DNA of 6,150 nt, taken from Gammaproteobacteria bacterium TMED92. GTDB taxonomy: Bacteria; Pseudomonadota; Gammaproteobacteria; Pseudomonadales; Azotimanducaceae. Below, in pieces: positions 5,442-6,150 of the stretch. Each line of letters starts with the position of its first letter. The first letter of the stretch is position 1. Below the pieces are notes generated by a model. That model saw only the letters and a program-made list of their open reading frames with translations. It was not told where the DNA came from and searched no databases. A program made the translations under genes and the position numbers. Location of the stretch: NCBI GenBank assembly GCA_002170355.2, contig NHET02000017.1, positions 20,633-26,782 on the forward strand, given 5' to 3'.

Positions 5442-5806
5442 ATTTCGACTTGTCTGCAGAACAACAACTGTTGAGCGACAGCGTCGAACGCTTCATCAAC
5501 GACCAATACCCATTAGATCAGCGACAACTCACGGTGCTTTCTGAGCAAGGTTTTAGCAGCGAGCACTGGCAAACCATGGCGGATCTCGGCTGGCTAGCGG
5601 CGACTATTCCTGAAGAGCATCAAGGTTTTGGTGGTAATCAAGCAGACACCATGGTGTTGATGGAACAACTGGGCAAAGGTTTGATTTTAGAACCGTTTTT
5701 TGCCAGCGCCGTACTTGCCGCCTCGATCTTCCATTTCGGCACCCATTCCATCGCAGATGCCAAGCAGCACATGGCCGCCGCCGGGCTGCCGATACGCCTC
5801 AGCTGA
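5438..5806 (+). CDS. Chimeric frame: N-terminus of a second acyl-CoA dehydrogenase fused in frame to the C-terminus of HisF
   Basis: The open frame encodes 122 aa, far short of the roughly 370-390 of an ACAD. Residues 1 to about 88 are a clear ACAD N-terminal helical domain: [38 protein letters not shown] and [17 protein letters not shown]. They fit the small (PimD-like) partner of the preceding ACAD. Its ATG overlaps the upstream stop (ATGA), implying translational coupling. From about residue 91 the protein instead reads [19 protein letters not shown]...[10 protein letters not shown], the characteristic HisF C-terminus. The FAD-binding and catalytic regions of the ACAD are missing. The swap lies within about 5702-5722 and keeps the frame; ASAVLAAS could suit both parents, suggesting short homology at the join. 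As it stands the product cannot be a working dehydrogenase or cyclase. Assembly chimera is the favoured explanation, real recombination the alternative. Confidence 0.85.
   Translation: MNFDLSAEQQLLSDSVERFINDQYPLDQRQLTVLSEQGFSSEHWQTMADLGWLAATIPEEHQGFGGNQADTMVLMEQLGKGLILEPFFASAVLAASIFHFGTHSIADAKQHMAAAGLPIRLS
5708..5806 (+). pseudogene. hisF: C-terminal fragment of hisF (imidazole glycerol phosphate synthase, cyclase subunit)
   Basis: The last 32 codons of the chimeric frame encode the final beta strand and helix of the HisF (beta/alpha)8 barrel. [17 protein letters not shown] sequence, an IxEAK-type helix start and [10 protein letters not shown] are close to the ends of alphaproteobacterial HisF as I remember them, and clearly related to E. 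coli AALAASVFH. Family knowledge: HisF forms IGP and AICAR from PRFAR in histidine synthesis. The fragment is followed after 31 nt by hisE, which is the common hisF-hisE gene order and independently supports the call. The remaining roughly 220 residues of HisF are absent, replaced by ACAD sequence. Confidence 0.8.
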
Positions 5807-5837
5807 TACAGACAGATACGAAACGGGACCAATGACC

Positions 5838-6150
5838 ATGGCAAACACTGCCGCCTTTCTCGACCAGCTTGACGCCCTCCTCGCCGAGCGCAAGGGCGCG
5901 GACCCGGAGAGCAGCTATACCGCCAGCCTCTATGCCCGAGGCACGGCCAAGATCGCCCAGAAGGTAGGCGAGGAGGCGGTGGAAACCGTGATCGCCGCCA
6001 TTGAAAACAATCGCGATCATCTGATCGCCGAGAGCGCCGATCTCGTCTTCCATCTTCTGGTGCTGCTGAAATCGCGGGGCATCAGTTTCTCGGATGTCGA
6101 AGATGCGCTGGCGCAACGGACGCTGAGGTCGGGGGTTCGAGGGCAAAGTG
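5838..6150 (+). CDS. hisE: Phosphoribosyl-ATP pyrophosphatase (HisE), 3' end cut by the window edge
   Basis: This gene hydrolyses phosphoribosyl-ATP to phosphoribosyl-AMP and PPi, the second step of histidine synthesis, in the cytosol. About 104 codons are visible without a stop; the usual length is near 107, so almost all is present. The all-alpha MazG-like motif is clear: [20 protein letters not shown] (33-51) with Glu45, Glu46 and Glu49, then [13 protein letters not shown] (65-77) with Glu65 and Asp68 as metal ligands. I chose ATG 5838 because GGGA at 5825-5828 is 9 nt away; ATG 5832 would be only 3 nt away. Leucine codons are CTC, CTT or CTG in 13 of 13 cases, whereas the adjoining ACAD part uses TTA, TTG or CTA in 7 of 12. 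This marks a different genomic background. The last codons appear shifted: deleting one G of the run 6131-6135 would give SGFEGK, close to the family SG[LI]xEK end. Confidence 0.88.
   Translation, partial: MANTAAFLDQLDALLAERKGADPESSYTASLYARGTAKIAQKVGEEAVETVIAAIENNRDHLIAESADLVFHLLVLLKSRGISFSDVEDALAQRTLRSGVRGQS

Noticed and set aside
5438..5806. A natural ACAD-HisF fusion protein as a new bifunctional enzyme
   Set aside because: Neither part keeps its catalytic core, and composition changes at the join, so an artefact or recombination scar is much more likely.
5799..6146. Minus-strand open frame of 115 codons at the right end
   Set aside because: It is antisense to hisE, which carries all family motifs; long antisense frames are expected in high-GC DNA.

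Overview
The window looks like chromosomal DNA of a Proteobacterium, probably a gammaproteobacterium of intermediate GC. It holds eight genes or gene pieces, mostly housekeeping and CoA-thioester metabolism, packed head-to-head and tail-to-tail with short gaps. No RNA gene, insertion sequence, CRISPR array or phage gene was seen. The organism assignment is an inference from protein character, not from a search.

Layout from left to right. The 5' end of a glyoxalase II gene (gloB, minus strand) runs off the left edge. It is divergent from tesB (acyl-CoA thioesterase II, plus). tesB meets a Prx5-type peroxiredoxin gene (minus) tail-to-tail with only two bases between the stop codons. Upstream of the peroxiredoxin, on the same strand, is a Nudix hydrolase with the CoA-diphosphatase signature. 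This is divergent from a ten-helix DMT/EamA-type permease gene (plus) whose promoter geometry suggests a leaderless mRNA. The permease converges on a crotonase-fold gene (minus). A divergent control region of about 150 bases then separates the crotonase from a two-gene acyl-CoA dehydrogenase operon (plus), whose cistrons overlap by four bases.

Functional theme. TesB releases CoA from acyl-CoA, the Nudix enzyme cleaves CoA itself, the crotonase and the dehydrogenases act on enoyl- and acyl-CoA, and GloB hydrolyses a glutathione thioester. This is consistent with acyl-CoA catabolism and thiol or oxidant housekeeping. The genes are not one operon, so co-function is an inference. The ACAD pair resembles heteromeric dehydrogenases of the PimC/PimD type: the first subunit keeps a likely catalytic Glu239.

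The most unusual point is at the right end. The second ACAD gene is intact for about 90 codons and then passes in frame into the C-terminus of HisF (imidazole glycerol phosphate synthase cyclase subunit). A high-GC hisE gene follows, running off the right edge. GC content and leucine codon choice change at the junction. The simplest reading is a chimera (assembly join or recombination) between a moderate-GC genome and a high-GC his operon of alphaproteobacterial character. I found no convincing undescribed system. The items most worth checking are this junction, the leaderless permease promoter, the crotonase lacking both hydratase glutamates, and two inverted repeats in control regions.
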